A stretch of 64,000 nt of DNA from Pseudogymnoascus destructans (taxonomy: Eukaryota > Ascomycota > Leotiomycetes > Thelebolales > Thelebolaceae). The stretch lies in contig NW_020167554.1 of the NCBI RefSeq assembly GCF_001641265.1, positions 94,724-158,723 of the forward strand. Reading direction: 5' to 3'. Numbering within the stretch: position 1 is the first letter of the stretch; each line of letters starts with the position of its first letter. Both the position numbers and the translations under genes were made by a program. Below the pieces are notes generated by a model. It was not told the DNA's origin and ran no database searches. It worked only from the letters and a program-made list of their open reading frames with translations. Positions 21,544 to 33,660 of this stretch are shown here, one piece after another.

Positions 21544-24500
21544 TCACCTCTCGAAAGATCCATCCCCAGCATACCCCTCACCCCCATCAACAACAAACCC
21601 CCCTTCCCCCATCCCCTCATCAAACCCCCCCTCTCTGACCACAAACCCCTCCCCCCCCTCCCCCCCACCAAACTCCCCCCACTCCCCCCCCTCACTCAAA
21701 AACCTCCCCACATCCCTCACGTCCCCCCCCGCCCTCTCCACCGCCCTCACCGCCGCCCTCCCCAACCTCCTCCTCCGTTCCGCCGCCTCGCGCTCGCGTC
21801 GCGCTTTGGTTTTCGAACTCCCACTCGGTGCCACGCCAGATAAGATCCTCGATCCATCCAGGGGCGTGAAATTGTGGAATTCGATCGTTGCCCCCCCCCC
21901 TCCTCCGCCACCACCAGCGCCGCCATTAGCAGCAGTCATAGAAGCAGTAGATACATTCTCCCTACTCCCCCCAAACGACCTACTCCTCCCATGCCCCGTC
22001 CCGCTCCTTGGCCGTCCCCCACCAGCACTCTTCGGCCGACTAGGCGGCCCTGTACTCCTCGGCCTCCCCAACACCGGTGTGCGCGACCTTGCCGTCACAC
22101 CCACGGGGAGGGCGCCAGAGATGGTAGGCGCGCTGTGCTTCCGCACCATTTGGCGCATCGGCCCCCCGTTAGCGGTGGCGGGATACGCATTCGGCGTCGA
22201 GAAATTCGGCGTCGACAGCGCAGCGTGGAGGTGCTGCTGCGCTTGTGCGTGGCTTAGCGATTGCTGAGCCTGTGTGTGCGGGAGGGAGAAGGAGAGGGAT
22301 GATGTAGATGCTGATGCAGTCGGCGAAGGGGATGTGCGGTGACGGCGCCGGTGCGGGGAGGGGGAGGGGATGTAGTGTGGGGGGAGGGGTGGGGGGGTTC
22401 GTGGGTTGAGTACCCGGAGCGTTGGTGCCGGAGGGGGGTGGTGGGGATGTATGCGTTTTGGGTTTGTTGGTGTTGTTGTTGCTGGTGTTGCTGGTGTTGC
22501 TGGTGTTGCCGGTGTTGTAGGTGTTGTTGTTGTTGTTGATGCTGGCGTTGTTGGTGTTGTTGTTGTTGTTGAAATTGTTGTTGGTGTTGTTGGATCTGTT
22601 GAAGTGATACTTGGGATCCGGAGGGCGACATGGTCATCATCGCGTGGCCGTTTGTATCCGTTGGCATCGATGGTGAGATGTCGAGGTCCACGTCAATATC
22701 GACCACGTCGGTGTTCATCTCATCTCCGCCCCATGGTCCTGAAGGTGCGATTTGCATAGAGAGCGATTTATGAGGCAATCTATGCCTCGACGAGCCATCA
22801 TTCGCATCATCCCCCATCTCAATAACATGATTCTCCTGCGACCACCACCCATGTGCTCCATCAACCTCCACATACTCCGGCAGCGACGAAAAACTCTGAT
22901 GATGCTGCTGCTGCTGCAACTGCAGCTGCCTCGCCTGGTGCTGCTGTTGTTCCTCCTCCTCCTGCTGCTCCGTCCCCTGCAACACCCCGCCAAAATCGCC
23001 ACCGCCCCACCCAACACCATACGGCAACGAAAACGCATCCACAAACTTCATCTCCCCCACCTCAGCAGGGGCATGCAACATCTTCCCATTCCGCACAACC
23101 GTAAATTGCTGCTGCTGCTGCTGCGGCGGCAGCCGCGTTGTCCACGGCAAACTTCCCCCGCCCTGCTCGATTGCCGGCCCCATCGCCGCAAGCTGCGTCT
23201 GCGGCATCGACCGCGAGTGGCTCCTTGCCAGGGCACTCCTCGACCCGCCGCCGCCCATCTCGCGCTCGCTCGCACTGCTCGTATCGCTCACCCGCGCGCT
23301 CGGCGGGGGCGTCATCGGGATTCCGCCTTGTCCGAAGCCGAACTCGAAGGCTGCTGCTTCGGCGACTGCCATGCGCTGCGTCCATTCGTCGAGCGCGGCG
23401 ACGGACTGGGCCTGCATTTTGGCGGGGGAGATGTTGATGGATGCTGATTTCCGGATGGCGCCGCGGCTGGCGGAGCGGCTGGGGGTGCGGATGTGGGGGT
23501 CGGTGGTTGTGACGATGTTTGGGGTGGCGGGGGAGTCTTTGGCGTGTAAGGAGGAGGAGGAGCGGGAGAAGGCTTTCTTTCTACGGAGAGAGGGTCCAGA
23601 GCCGCCGAGAGAGCCTTTGCTGGCTTTGCTATTGAGAGTCTTGGGGGTGCCGACGACAGAGTTAGCCGTCGAGGGACGCGGGTGGTTCGGCGGTGGTGAC
23701 GGCGGATAGCGTGGTGATTTGAGATGTATGCCTTCTAGGCTTAGAAGGTCCGAATCGGAGATCGTGGCTCGCGTGCTGCAATGCTCGGCGAATGTTTGTT
23801 GGCGTCCCCGACTGGAGCGCAGTGGCGGTGATGCATGGGTTGGGGGAAATGAGGCCCAGGGTTGCTGTGGTTGTTGCTGTTGTTGCTGCTGTGGTTGTTG
23901 CTGTTGTTGCTGCTGTGGTTGTTGCTGTTGTTGCTGCTGTTGTTGTGGCCGGTGGTGCTCGTGCTCGTGATCGTTGTCGTGGTCCTGGTCGAGATCTTCC
24001 TGCTGCTGCTGCTGCTGCTGGTCATCTTCATCATGGTGGTGAGGCGACTGCTGCGGGGGCCGGGGGAATTGCAGCATCAGGTCGTCGGTATCTCGCGGAG
24101 AAGGTTCCGAGTGTGCACCCATCGCTGATCTAGGAAGGAAGGGCGAACAGGATGATCGAGCGTGGACCATAGCGGAAGCGGCGCCTGCACCATTGCCAGC
24201 GCCTGGGCCAGTCCCAGCTGCGCCACCGCCCATAGCGTCCGTGTCCTCAAAGGTCAGATACTGGTCGAGAAAGTCGTCGTAGGCGTCCGGGCCCGAGCCC
24301 GGCTGCCTGCCCATGCCCATTCCCATACTGCCGTCACGGAGGTGCTGCTGGAGGGCGTACGGCTGTGCAGGGTGGAAGGCCATTGCGAGCTGAGGGCGAG
24401 CGGAGGGAGGTTGAGGCGAGGTAAAAGCAACCTCTGATGGGCGAATGGAGAGCTCGCGGGGGGAGCGGGACGTGCCCACGCCTTCTTGAAGTAGATCGTG

Positions 24501-24566
24501 AGTGGGCTCGCTTTGGAGAAGATCTGTTCCGGACGCGCCGGCCGGGGTGTGTGGTGGAGGGTGCAA
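21544..24566 (-). CDS. wetA: WetA-like conidiation regulator, frame broken at a C6 tract
   Basis: The C-terminus (about 21890-21740) has NFTPLDGSRILSGVAPSGSS followed by KTKARREREAAERRRRL and an AGGD segment, which is the conserved WetA block. The N-terminus holds YDDFLDQYL, also typical. WetA acts last in the BrlA-AbaA-WetA pathway and controls conidial wall maturation. Long Gln, Asn/His and Gly tracts enlarge it to about 1007 codons, against about 555 in Aspergillus nidulans. The main frame (24566-22254) ends early, and the WetA block is in another frame. The two join without a stop if one base is added to the C6 run at 22433-22438. This could be a homopolymer error in the assembly or a true mutation. 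The start could also be an internal Met (MAFHPAQ). Confidence 0.75.
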
Positions 24567-24987
24567 CGCTTTTGGATGGGTGGGGTTGCGGTGCGGGTAT
24601 GGCGAGCGATGCTAGCTCGGCGTGACCTAGGAGGTGCCAGGCTCGATTGGAGGAGGCTCGGGGGGGGTGTGGGATGTGCGACGGGTGAGAAAAGAAGTAG
24701 GAAAGGTCTCTTGGCTGGGGGGAGGCGATCGAGCCAGCAGCCGAGGAAGGCGAAACGATGATGCGGGATGGGAGACGATCAATCCGTGGAGGAGGGAATA
24801 GAGGTGAGAAGAGGGGGAGGGAGAGACAGCGGCGACGGTGTATACTTATTTATCAACGGCTGCTTGTCTCACTCACTCCCCCGTTCTGTTGTTGGTATGG
24901 CGGGGATTGGTGGAGTGGGGGCGAGAGGGGGGGGGAAGGGGGGGGACGATGAGATGTCAGGCACGCAAATAGAAAGAAGGAAGGTAT

Positions 24988-25070
24988 CCGGATTGTCCGG
25001 AGAGCAAAATAACAGTCCGGAGAGCAAATAGCCGTCCGGAGAGCAAATAACCGTCCGGAGAGCAAAATAA
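24988..25070. repeat. Tandem CCGGAGAGCAAAT-type repeat
   Basis: Four imperfect units of 18-24 bp built on GTCCGGAGAGCAAATA. Confidence 0.85.
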
Positions 25071-25497
25071 CACAGCCCGTGCGGCCTCGAGTTGGTTTGC
25101 TGGCGGCTTGGGAACAATGAAATTAGAAAAATGGGAGAAGCGAGGAATGTTGAGGGCTGAGTAGGAGTGACAAGCTCTATTGTCGAGATTTCTCTTTGTG
25201 GTGGACGCATATGCTCCGCCCGTATTGCGTGTTATGGGTGTGATGAGAGCCTATTAGTGTACACGGGAGGTGGTGGTGGTGGTGTGGGGGATGAGGAAGG
25301 AACGCCGAGGAGATGAGGGTATCCCCGAAGCTATGATGATGGCGATGATGGCGATGATGGCGATGATGTATGTTTGTGTATGTGAGTGAGTGAGTGTGTG
25401 AGTGAGCGTGCGAGACGTGCGAGAGCGAGTTTAGTCTAGTCGAGGTGAGAGTGCTACGTCTCACCGAGGGTGCCGCGAGCATTATTCACGACTCAGA

Positions 25498-25580
25498 GCT
25501 CGGAGACAGATTGGAAGATAGATTGGAAGACAGATTTTAAGACAGATTGGAAGACAGATTGGAAGATGGATTGGAAGAGG
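25498..25580. repeat. Tandem AGACAGATTGGA repeat
   Basis: About six imperfect 12-bp to 13-bp units of type GGAAGACAGATT. Confidence 0.85.
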
Positions 25581-25627
25581 GCATTCCAGTGCTGACAGTT
25601 AGTTAGTTCTGTGCAGGAAGAGAGCGG

Positions 25628-25805
25628 AATAGTGGGGAGAGTGGGGAGAGTGGGGAGAGTGGGGAGAGTGGGGAGAGTGGGGAGAGTGGGGAGAGTGGGG
25701 AGAGTGGGGAGAGTGGGGAGAATGGGGATGATTGGGATAGTGGGGATAGTGGGGATAGTGGGGATAATGGGAATGGTGGGGATGGTGGGGAGAGTTGGAG
25801 AGTGG
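25628..25805. repeat. GTGGGGAGA minisatellite
   Basis: About 18 tandem 9-bp units. The 5' half is GTGGGGAGA and the 3' half drifts to GTGGGGATA and GTGGGGATG. Confidence 0.95.
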
Positions 25806-25979
25806 GGAGAGGATAGAGTATGAGTTGGGGGGAAGGGGGGAATGGGGGATGATTGGGTACTACCACAGCTACCATATCCACTACCATATCCACTACCTGT
25901 CTGCGTCACTACTCTATCCTAGCTGTATGGAAGGGAGTGTACCTGTTAGAACAGAAGACGATATTGTGTCTGTAGAGTA

Positions 25980-26070
25980 GCGCATCTGCATCTTGCATCT
26001 TGCATCTTGCATCTTGATCCTGCATCCTGCATCTTGCATCTTGCATCCTGCATCCTGCATCCTGCATGTT
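25980..26070. repeat. GCATCTT/GCATCCT 7-bp minisatellite
   Basis: About twelve units alternating TTGCATC and CTGCATC. Confidence 0.95.
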
Positions 26071-26599
26071 GCATGTCCCGCCGGCTTCGCTCGGTGAGAT
26101 GGGAATACACGATCCCAACAGCCTGGATATCATATCTACTCCACTCCACATCCCACATCCCATGTCCCAGAAGCCGTATCGGGTATGATGTGGTATGCGT
26201 ACTCGAGTACACGAATGGAAAATAGAAACAACCACCATCTGTTGTTGTCCTGTTTCTGTGTGTAGGGTACCTACATCCGGGTACATACCAAGCAAAATAG
26301 ATATCTAGATGCACACAACATACTGTAACCCGCAATACTCGACGTGCATGTATGTACCCATCAGTCGTCGTAGTAGCTGTGTGTACGAGTGTCTCGGCTG
26401 GGTTTTGCGATGGATGCGCCGGCGAGGTGTGGGTGTTTCACTTGGGAGGGGCGTGGCGATGGGAGAGAGCCGGGGCGAGTAAGGCCGAGGAGGGAGGGAA
26501 GAGCGGCCATTGTTGGATTGGAGAAATCATGAAATGACAAACGACCGACAAATGCAGCGGGCAGAGGCAAGGGGGGGAGGGTGAGAGGAATGAGGGAAA

Positions 26600-26760
26600 G
26601 GGACCGAGGAGCGAGCGACCGACCGAGTGAGCGAGTGAGCGACCGACCGAGCGACCGAGTGAGCGACCGAGCGAGTGGGCGACCGAGCGACCGAGCGACC
26701 GAGGAGATGAAAGAGGTGTTGGACTTAGACTTGGACTTGGACTTGGACTTGGACGGTGGA
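26600..26760. repeat. GAGCGACC array followed by GGACTT array
   Basis: Tandem 8-bp units of GAGCGACC/GAGTGAGC (26610-26705), then five 6-bp GACTTG units (26722-26752). Confidence 0.9.
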
Positions 26761-27219
26761 CGTGTATCGGCGGCAGTAACGCGGTCGGTGACGGGAGTTA
26801 CGCGGTACAAGGTGGGTATCCGAGGAGGAAGGGGCGGGAGGGGATAGAAGCGGAAGGGGGATAGAAACGGAAGGAGGAGGACAAAGGACAAAGACGACCA
26901 GAGCAGGTAGGAGGCACTACATATAGACTCTAGACAGACGGAGAACATTCCAGCCGGCAGCACGGACACGACCATGCACGAGACCACGGCCACCGACCAG
27001 TGTCCGGGCTTGTTCAACATTCAACAGCAACCAACCGGCTCCAACAGGCCAACAGCCAACACGGGACGAGATGAGACGATGGGATGGGGCACGTGAATGA
27101 AGGGAGGTTGGTTCACGTGACGAGCAAGAAGAGGCCTTTGATATGTGTGTGGTACTCGGTATGTGTGGGGTGGGTGTATAATGTGTGGTGTGTGGGGGGA
27201 ATACTGGTGACGAGAGACA

Positions 27220-27580
27220 CATGCACCACATACACCCACCAACTTACACCCACTCACACTCACACACCACTCACACTCACACACCCACTCACACACACAC
27301 ACACATACACACACTACACCCACCCACACACACACTACACCCACCCACCACATACACACACTACACCACCACATACCACCCACACCCACCACATACACAC
27401 ACTACACCCACCCACCACATACCACCCACACCCACCACACCCACCACATACACACACTACACCCACCCACCACATACCACCCACACCCACCACATACACA
27501 CCCACATACAGTACACCCACATACAGTACACCCACATACAGTACACCCACACATACTGTACACCCACACACACACCCACA
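27220..27580. repeat. CACACACCCACCACATA complex repeat
   Basis: A 360-bp purine/pyrimidine-biased array of CAC-rich units, including several copies of a 50-bp segment CCCACCACATACACACACTA and, at the end, four units of ACATACAGTACACCC. Confidence 0.95.
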
Positions 27581-27932
27581 CCCATCACAGCCCTACAGCT
27601 CGTCGATCCCCCGCCATCTCTATCTCCTCCCTCCAGAGACAACACTGCCCGCCACTCTCTCTCTCTCTCTATCTGGGAAAGACAATCCACACACCTCATT
27701 CCTTCTTCCTGCCCCTGTCCATGGGAGATGTCGATATCATCTACGTCAACTCAGCCGTGGATTTAGGGTTAGGGGCGTGGGTGTGGGGTTGGCCTGGTCG
27801 CCTTGCGGCTGTGGCCGTACGCGCCAAGATGGGTAGACGGCGCTAGGTTTGGATGGCGGGAGGGGGGAAGTCGGCTACAAAATAGTAGTCAGCGGCTTGG
27901 GCGGAGGCTAGAAATAGACTGGACAATGGCTG

Positions 27933-28048
27933 CTGAACACGGATGAACACGGATGAACACGGATGAACACGGATGAACACGGATGAACACGGATTAACAC
28001 GGATGAACACGGATTAACACGGATTAACACGGATTAACACGGATGAAC
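27933..28048. repeat. GAACACGGAT(T/G) 12-bp minisatellite
   Basis: Ten tandem 12-bp units with a T/G variant at one position that alternates in blocks. Confidence 0.95.
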
Positions 28049-29339
28049 TAACCATGGTATTTGTCAGAGGCTGTATGTATGTAGAGACGGGGGATGGAGA
28101 TGGAATTTCCTGATGAGCGAATCCTTTTCTTCATAAGACGACACGGCTGAGGCTAGATAGATGGGCCGACGCCGGACACGGATGGGCTATTCTTCGATCC
28201 GCGAGGTAGGAGTGACGGCGCCGGGATGTAGACTCCTTATAGCCGATACTACCCTATGGGACGCATCATCAAACCCCAACTTCCGAACGCAGAAGTGTTT
28301 AATCCCATATCCCCAGGGCTTACCCTCCATAACTATAAAGGGATATAAGTATATAACGAGGTTGGGGTCTCCCCCTCCCCCAACACCGGACTCGGAAAGG
28401 CTCATCTGGTATCCGCGCCGCCGCATACGCCGATACTGCATAAAGCCTTGATACTTCCCCCGAACTGGACTGCGAGGTGCTGAACACGGTGTGAGTCGAG
28501 CGGCGGAAAGGACGGAGGCGATTTAAGTCTGCGGTTTGGGGATTGGATTGGTTGGGGGGTTGGGGGTTGAGGGGGGGCTGAACCCGGATGAGGCTGAGAG
28601 ATCGGGGGGTACCTGAGGCTATTGGTAGGAGAAAGACTCGGGGTGGTGAGCTAATCAGGTACAGGCCGTAGACACAGAGTCTATCGATACCCAAAGACGA
28701 AAGACGGCTGAAGTGCCCAACTACCCCTCGATCGATACGCGTACCGGCATCGACGGAGTCTTGATATAGCTTCTCATGGACGCCGAACGCGGCTGCGCTA
28801 CTTTAAACCCACTCAATCTTGATCTCATCCCGACGCTATACGGAGACTACGCAGACGCCGACGAGGGAGCCAACGCCGCTGATATAGCTATCTGACATGG
28901 GCCGATCCGCGATCCGCCACACCAAGGCTATGGACGGACACTACAGCTCCCCGTCATCACCCGCATCCAACCCGAAGCGGGACACCTCTGCCCCTCCCCC
29001 CACCATCAAATCTCCAATCTTATCCCCCCCATCGCCAGCACCCAGCCCAGATCGAGACTGCCTCCCCCCCGCCTCTCTCATCATCGGCGATCGATCTACC
29101 CGAGGTGAATGAAGACTGGATGCGGCACACCGGCACCCTATCCTCTCCTCTCCTTCTCATTTATCTTGTCGGAGCCACAGCGGGTGATGGCGGGGTGGAA
29201 GGGGGTAGCGGGGAGATGGTCATGCGGCCGCGAACGGTAAGGGGGGTTTCTATTTTTATAAGGGGGGGAGGGTGATGACGATGTGGTGGTTGGTTGGAGG
29301 GGCGTGGGGGAGGGTGCGTAGGGGTTAGATGGTGGATGG

Positions 29340-29510
29340 CTTGGGACAATGATGTGAGGGAGGGAAAGGGGGAGGGAAAGGAGGAGGGAAAGGGGAGGGG
29401 AAGGGGGAGGGAAAGGGGGAGGGAAAGTGGGAGGGGCGTGGGGGAGGGTGCGTAGTGAGATGGTGGATGGCTTGGGACAATGATGTGAGAGAGGGAAAGG
29501 GGGAGGGAAA
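29340..29510. repeat. GGGAGGGAAAGG array in a larger duplication
   Basis: G-rich 10-12 bp units lie between two copies of a 50-bp segment (GATGGTGGATGGCTTGGGAC at 29328 and 29459). Confidence 0.85.
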
Positions 29511-29831
29511 AGGAGGACGAAGGTGGTGAGCTGATCGATGGTGTTATCTATGATGCGAGGGAAATAGGGGGTCACAGCTATTCTGAGGTTGGTTTGGCCT
29601 TGCCTCCACGCTGGCTGGTTCGCTGGGTGAGTAGGGATTTCTCGGATTTTCTTGGGCTCTCATATTGCATCCGAGCTACCTGTCTGGCTGAGTAGCTGTG
29701 GGGTTTTCCGTATGTTGTGATATTGATATTGCACCCGCCATTGGACTTCTCACATACGCCTTTGCTTTATTTTACATCCCATCTCTGCGCTTATTTGCTG
29801 TCTATCTATCTGTAGATTACTTGCCTCGAAT

Positions 29832-30620
29832 ATGGTCAAAGATGCAGATAGCCTCCGCAACGAACTCACTGGAGTCAAATACGAATATGCACGCAAGGAG
29901 GCATTAACGGCATCGAAATACGAGAGCGAGGTCTGGAAATTGAAGGCGGACAACGCGACGAGGGACCATTCGTGGAGCAAGACTTGAAGGAGTGGTTCTC
30001 TGGCTTCGAGACAAACGTCCTCGGAACAGCGATCGTCACACAGCAATTCCTGAAAGACGGAGACCGGCCAAAGGATCCTATTGTGCTGAATGTCGTGTGC
30101 ATAGCAAAGCCCAAGAAATGCGCGAGAAGTTTGCAGCAGACCTTGTCACAGCGGGATTCAGATAAGTAAGTGGGCGACTTCTCGTCTCACCCCCGTACTG
30201 GACCTATTACGCCATTGTCACCCCTTGCGCTGTTGTCGTCGTTGCGCTGCTGTTGCCGTTGCGTCGTTGTTACCGCTTCGCTGTTCTTGCTGTTGCGCTA
30301 CTGGCGCCGTTCAGTCCCCTGACGATGATGAATCCTACCCGGCTGGAACTTTCCCAGGGCGCTGGCAGCCCGCGCCCGCGGGTCTCGACAAGGCCGAGCA
30401 CAACACCCCCTGGAAACTCGTCGAGCCCAACGTTGACACCTTCGGGCGCCACTGCTGCTCCAGCTCCGCGATCTTGCTATGCGCCGTAGCTAGCTCGGGG
30501 CGGACATTCTGATGCTCCGTTGCCTGCTCTTCGAGTTGGGCGACACGGCGGCGAGATTCCTCGAGTTGGTGCGCATATGATCATCACTTGGATCGCGCAG
30601 ACGGGCTTCTTTGAGCTGGC
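29832..30620. pseudogene. Gene remnants: SDR-like fragment and coiled-coil fragments
   Basis: On the plus strand 29985-30100 translates to WFSGFETNVLGTAIVTQQFL and VLNV, like the helix with conserved Asn of short-chain dehydrogenases. 29832-29965 upstream gives a charged coiled-coil-like stretch in another frame. On the minus strand 30620-30420 reads a second coiled coil (QLEESRRRVAQLEEQ), with a frameshift. These are short, broken pieces with no complete gene. Confidence 0.35.
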
Positions 30621-31148
30621 AGAACAAGTCGTCACGCTGCTGTCACGACTGCAGTTTGTCACCGCACAATATAGTGATTTTTGGTTGTATGAGTCGCGCC
30701 ATAAACACGGTAATTTCCTTTTTCTTCCCTAGGATTCCATTAGCAATTTTCCTAAGATGCTAAACGTCGACTATCCCCTTCCTCTCCCCTTTACTCACCC
30801 CTCTTCCCCAGGACTCTAGTAGAGGAAATAGTCTTAAGGTTAGACCTTATAAGTGTAAATTAAATAAAAACTATATATATATAGCCCTTTTTTTAGACTA
30901 TATCTATATTTATAAGAGTTTATATAAGATTATAAATAAAGTTATAATGTGGTTTATTAGCAAGCAGTGCATATCATGAAGTGGCGCACTTAGTATCATC
31001 ACACCAAAATTTATATATAAAGCTACTTTGTCACGTTTCGTTAGAAGTAACGTACATGCATAGCGAGCGGGCCAGCATAGCGAACGGGCCACTCCACCCA
31101 CTTTTCACAACTTCTTACCTCTAACATCAATTTTCACAACCATCAAAG
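30621..31148. other. AT-rich flank of the pogo-like element
   Basis: Includes a poly-AT segment (30850-30950) and two copies of a short motif, TAGCGAGCGGGCC and TAGCGAACGGGCC (31060-31090), that may belong to the 5' terminal inverted repeat of the transposon. No gene seen. Confidence 0.4.
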
Positions 31149-32037
31149 ATGGAATGTTCTTCAAACGAAAGCCGTATTGTCCTTGCTCTCGAGGCATTAA
31201 AAAGAGACCCTAATCTCTCGATTCGAGCTGCAGCTAAAGTCTACCAAGTTGCCCGTACGACCCTCGAATGCCGACAAGCTGGACGGAAATCACGACGCGA
31301 TATCTCTGCCAACTCGAGGAAGTTGATCAATTTAGAAGAGAAGGTGCTTGTCGATCGGATACTCGACCTAGATTCGCGAGGATTTCAGCCCCGGCTTGAA
31401 GACGTTCGAGAAATGGCCGATCGCCTCCGTACGGACTGTGACGCGTCGCATGTTGGACCATGATGGGCAGAGAACTTTGTCAAGTGCAACCCTGAGCTTA
31501 CCACGCGTTTTCGGCATCGAATCGATTACCAGAGGGCCCAATGCGAAGATCCGGACGTAGTAAACGCGTGGTTCCGGCTTGTACAGAACATGATTGCTAA
31601 GTATGGCATCCAAGAGGAGGATATCTATAACTTTGACGAGACTGGGTTTCTAATGGGCATGCTCTCGAGCGCAAAGGTTGTTACAAGCTCCGAACGAAGT
31701 TCTCGGCCTCATACAAAGCAGCCAGGCAATTGAGAGTTTGTTACAGTGATCCAGGGAGTATGCGCAACTGGCTGGACACTACCTCTGTACGTGGTTGTGA
31801 AGGGCAAATTCCACCTCACATCTTGGTATCAGAACGGCCAATTCCAGAGCGATTGGAGGATCCATACAAGTACCAACGGCTGGACTACAAATGAGATTGG
31901 TTTAGATTGGATCAAGCACTTTGATCAGTGCACAAAGGCTCGTACGAAAGGTGTTTATCGCCTCTTAGTCCTTGACGGCCATACAAGCCACCACTCTACC
32001 GAATTCAACGACTACTGCAAGACTAACAGTATCCTAC
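31149..32037 (+). pseudogene. Pogo/Fot-like (Tc1/mariner) transposase, truncated
   Basis: Starts MECSSNESRIVLALEALKRD, followed by a psq-type helix-turn-helix (LSIRAAAKVYQVARTTL) and a CENP-B-like second DNA-binding part. After a frame break at 31463 the catalytic DDE_1 domain follows: YNFDETGFLMG holds the first Asp, and LVLDGHTSHHS the second Asp. The third acidic residue is missing because the gene is cut at 32038 by an LTR1 fragment. Further stops lie near 31700. The family cuts and pastes at TA sites. Confidence 0.8.
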
Positions 32038-32219
32038 TGTTACGACAGAACAAGAAGGCTGGCCAACTACAGGACAGGAAGGAGGGAGGTCGCATGAGAC
32101 CGGCCCTGGTACCTGGAGGGGCAGCGGGGAATAGTAGTTCCGAAAGTATCACGTGATGGACTCGCAGGATGATGAGAAGAGTCCTAAGAGTCCAGGACTC
32201 TGAGGACTCGAGTGAGTTC
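32038..32219 (+). mobile_element. LTR1 fragment (copy c)
   Basis: The first 182 bp of LTR1 (TGTTACGACAG...GTGAGTTC) in plus orientation. It ends abruptly at 32219, where LTR2 copy delta begins. The rest of LTR1 and of the transposase are not found downstream, so this is a junction made by insertion plus deletion or recombination. Confidence 0.85.
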
Positions 32220-33144
32220 TGTCATACTGACATTCGTTGCACTCAGTTTGCTATCAAACTCAAGAGCAAACTTGGAAATCTCCTCCTCAAACCTACAAGT
32301 CACTATACATATTTTGGCTTATCACACCAACAACAAGAGCAATACTACTCAACGATTGCTACAACCATCTATGATTCATTACACGTCATCGCTCCTTAGT
32401 TACTGGGCCGATATGACCACATAGCATATCTCTACAACCCTCTATGATTCATTACATGACATCACTCATACTACCACATGACATATCTCTACCAACTAGA
32501 GGCCTAGGAGCATGAACGATAGCTCTAAAAGCTCCTACGAACCTCTATGATTCATTACATGTCATCGCTCTTTAGTTACCCACAAGATTGGTTAAGTTAT
32601 GACATAATTTGTCTATGACATAATTTGTCTATGACATAATTTGTCTATAGGGGTACTCTGACCTTGGACCTCCTTTCACTTCCTATAGGCTACGAACCTA
32701 AGAGATGGTTCTATGGGATTCTCTTACGTCGACTACAGTTACCAAGCCTGGTAATCATGGAAAGTCTTGGAAAATGAGAGAACTACACTCCTTTAGCATA
32801 AATAGGATTGCCCTTTCCTTAAGAAAGGGCAAGCAGACAATACAGTAAATCGACTATCACATACTTCCACGTCTTTTCCAAGCTTCCAAGCATTGATCTT
32901 GTTACTCCTTGTTTCTGAAAAGTCAGTGAGTTCTTAACCTCTGACTTACCCCTGAGTTCCCAGACTCAACATTTGTTGCAACTTGTCTGAACCACTTCAC
33001 TACATCACACACCTGATTGCTGCGTTGTGGAATAGTCTAAGCTACGACCCTTTGGCTCTGTTTTCTAAGACAGTGTGTTGTCTTAGTAAATTCATCCCTT
33101 CCTTGGGTGGCTAGATTCTCACATCTGGTGCACCCACCATTACA
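32220..33144 (+). mobile_element. LTR2 (copy delta), 5' LTR of a gypsy element
   Basis: A full 925-bp LTR2 (TGTCATACTG...CATTACA), uninterrupted and usable as reference for the other copies. It contains a triplicated ATAATTTGTCTATGAC segment (32606-32650). Gypsy gag starts 29 bp after its end, as expected for a 5' LTR. Confidence 0.88.
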
Positions 33145-33172
33145 CGAGGCACTGGCTCATACACAAAGCAAC

Positions 33173-33660
33173 ATGTCTGTCGTCAGTTCGAAGGGGAAAA
33201 CCCCCACCACGCCAACTTCGTCTCAGAGGTCTAAGCCTGAGAATGAAGAGATGCCCGATGCACCCACCATCAACGAACTCAAGGAAACTCTACGCGTCAA
33301 GTTGCCCGACACTTACTCCGGCAACCGAAAGGAACTTGAGGTGTTTTTGCTACAGGTCGAACTGTACCAGCACTTCAATGACGAGAAGTTTCCCACCCAG
33401 GAGAGCTATGCCCTGTGGACTGCGTCCTACCTTAGGGGGGAAGCCCTGCGATGGATCGAACCATTCCTCAAGGATTATTTCAAATATGAGAGTACCAATG
33501 GAAGCATGGCAACTACGCAGACTATGTTTGGCAGCTGGAAAGGATTCTGTAAGGAAATCCGATGCATGTTCGGAGACATCGATGAGATTAAGACCGCGGA
33601 AGACCATCTGTTTGCACTTAAGCAGACTGGCAGTGCCCTACCCCTTATTATGTCGCGGCC
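33173..33660 (+). pseudogene. Ty3/gypsy gag, partial
   Basis: From MSVVSSKGKTP a frame of about 160 residues contains KLPDTYSGNRKELEVFLLQV, an aromatic-rich YLRGEALRWIEPFL segment and FCKEIRCMFGDIDE, matching the retrotransposon gag core. Past about 33650 the similarity stops (SALPL, then low-quality sequence). No zinc knuckle, protease or RT follows, so only the element's 5' end is present. Confidence 0.8.

Larger units (their letters stand above)
24567..29600. other. 5-kb low-complexity intergenic region with many minisatellites
   Basis: No supportable gene. The part next to wetA should contain its promoter and leader. Frames in the region reflect tandem repeats. A 39-codon frame at 28775-28894 (MDAERGCATLNPLNLDL start) is isolated and not supported. 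Confidence 0.6.

Noticed and set aside
22339..24133. Plus-strand frames rich in Cys/Val/Leu opposite wetA
   Set aside because: Antisense readings of the Gln-rich CAG/CAA tracts of wetA.
27220..27580. CRISPR-like or regulatory array
   Set aside because: No constant repeat with unique spacers; it is a low-complexity CA-rich array in a eukaryotic genome.
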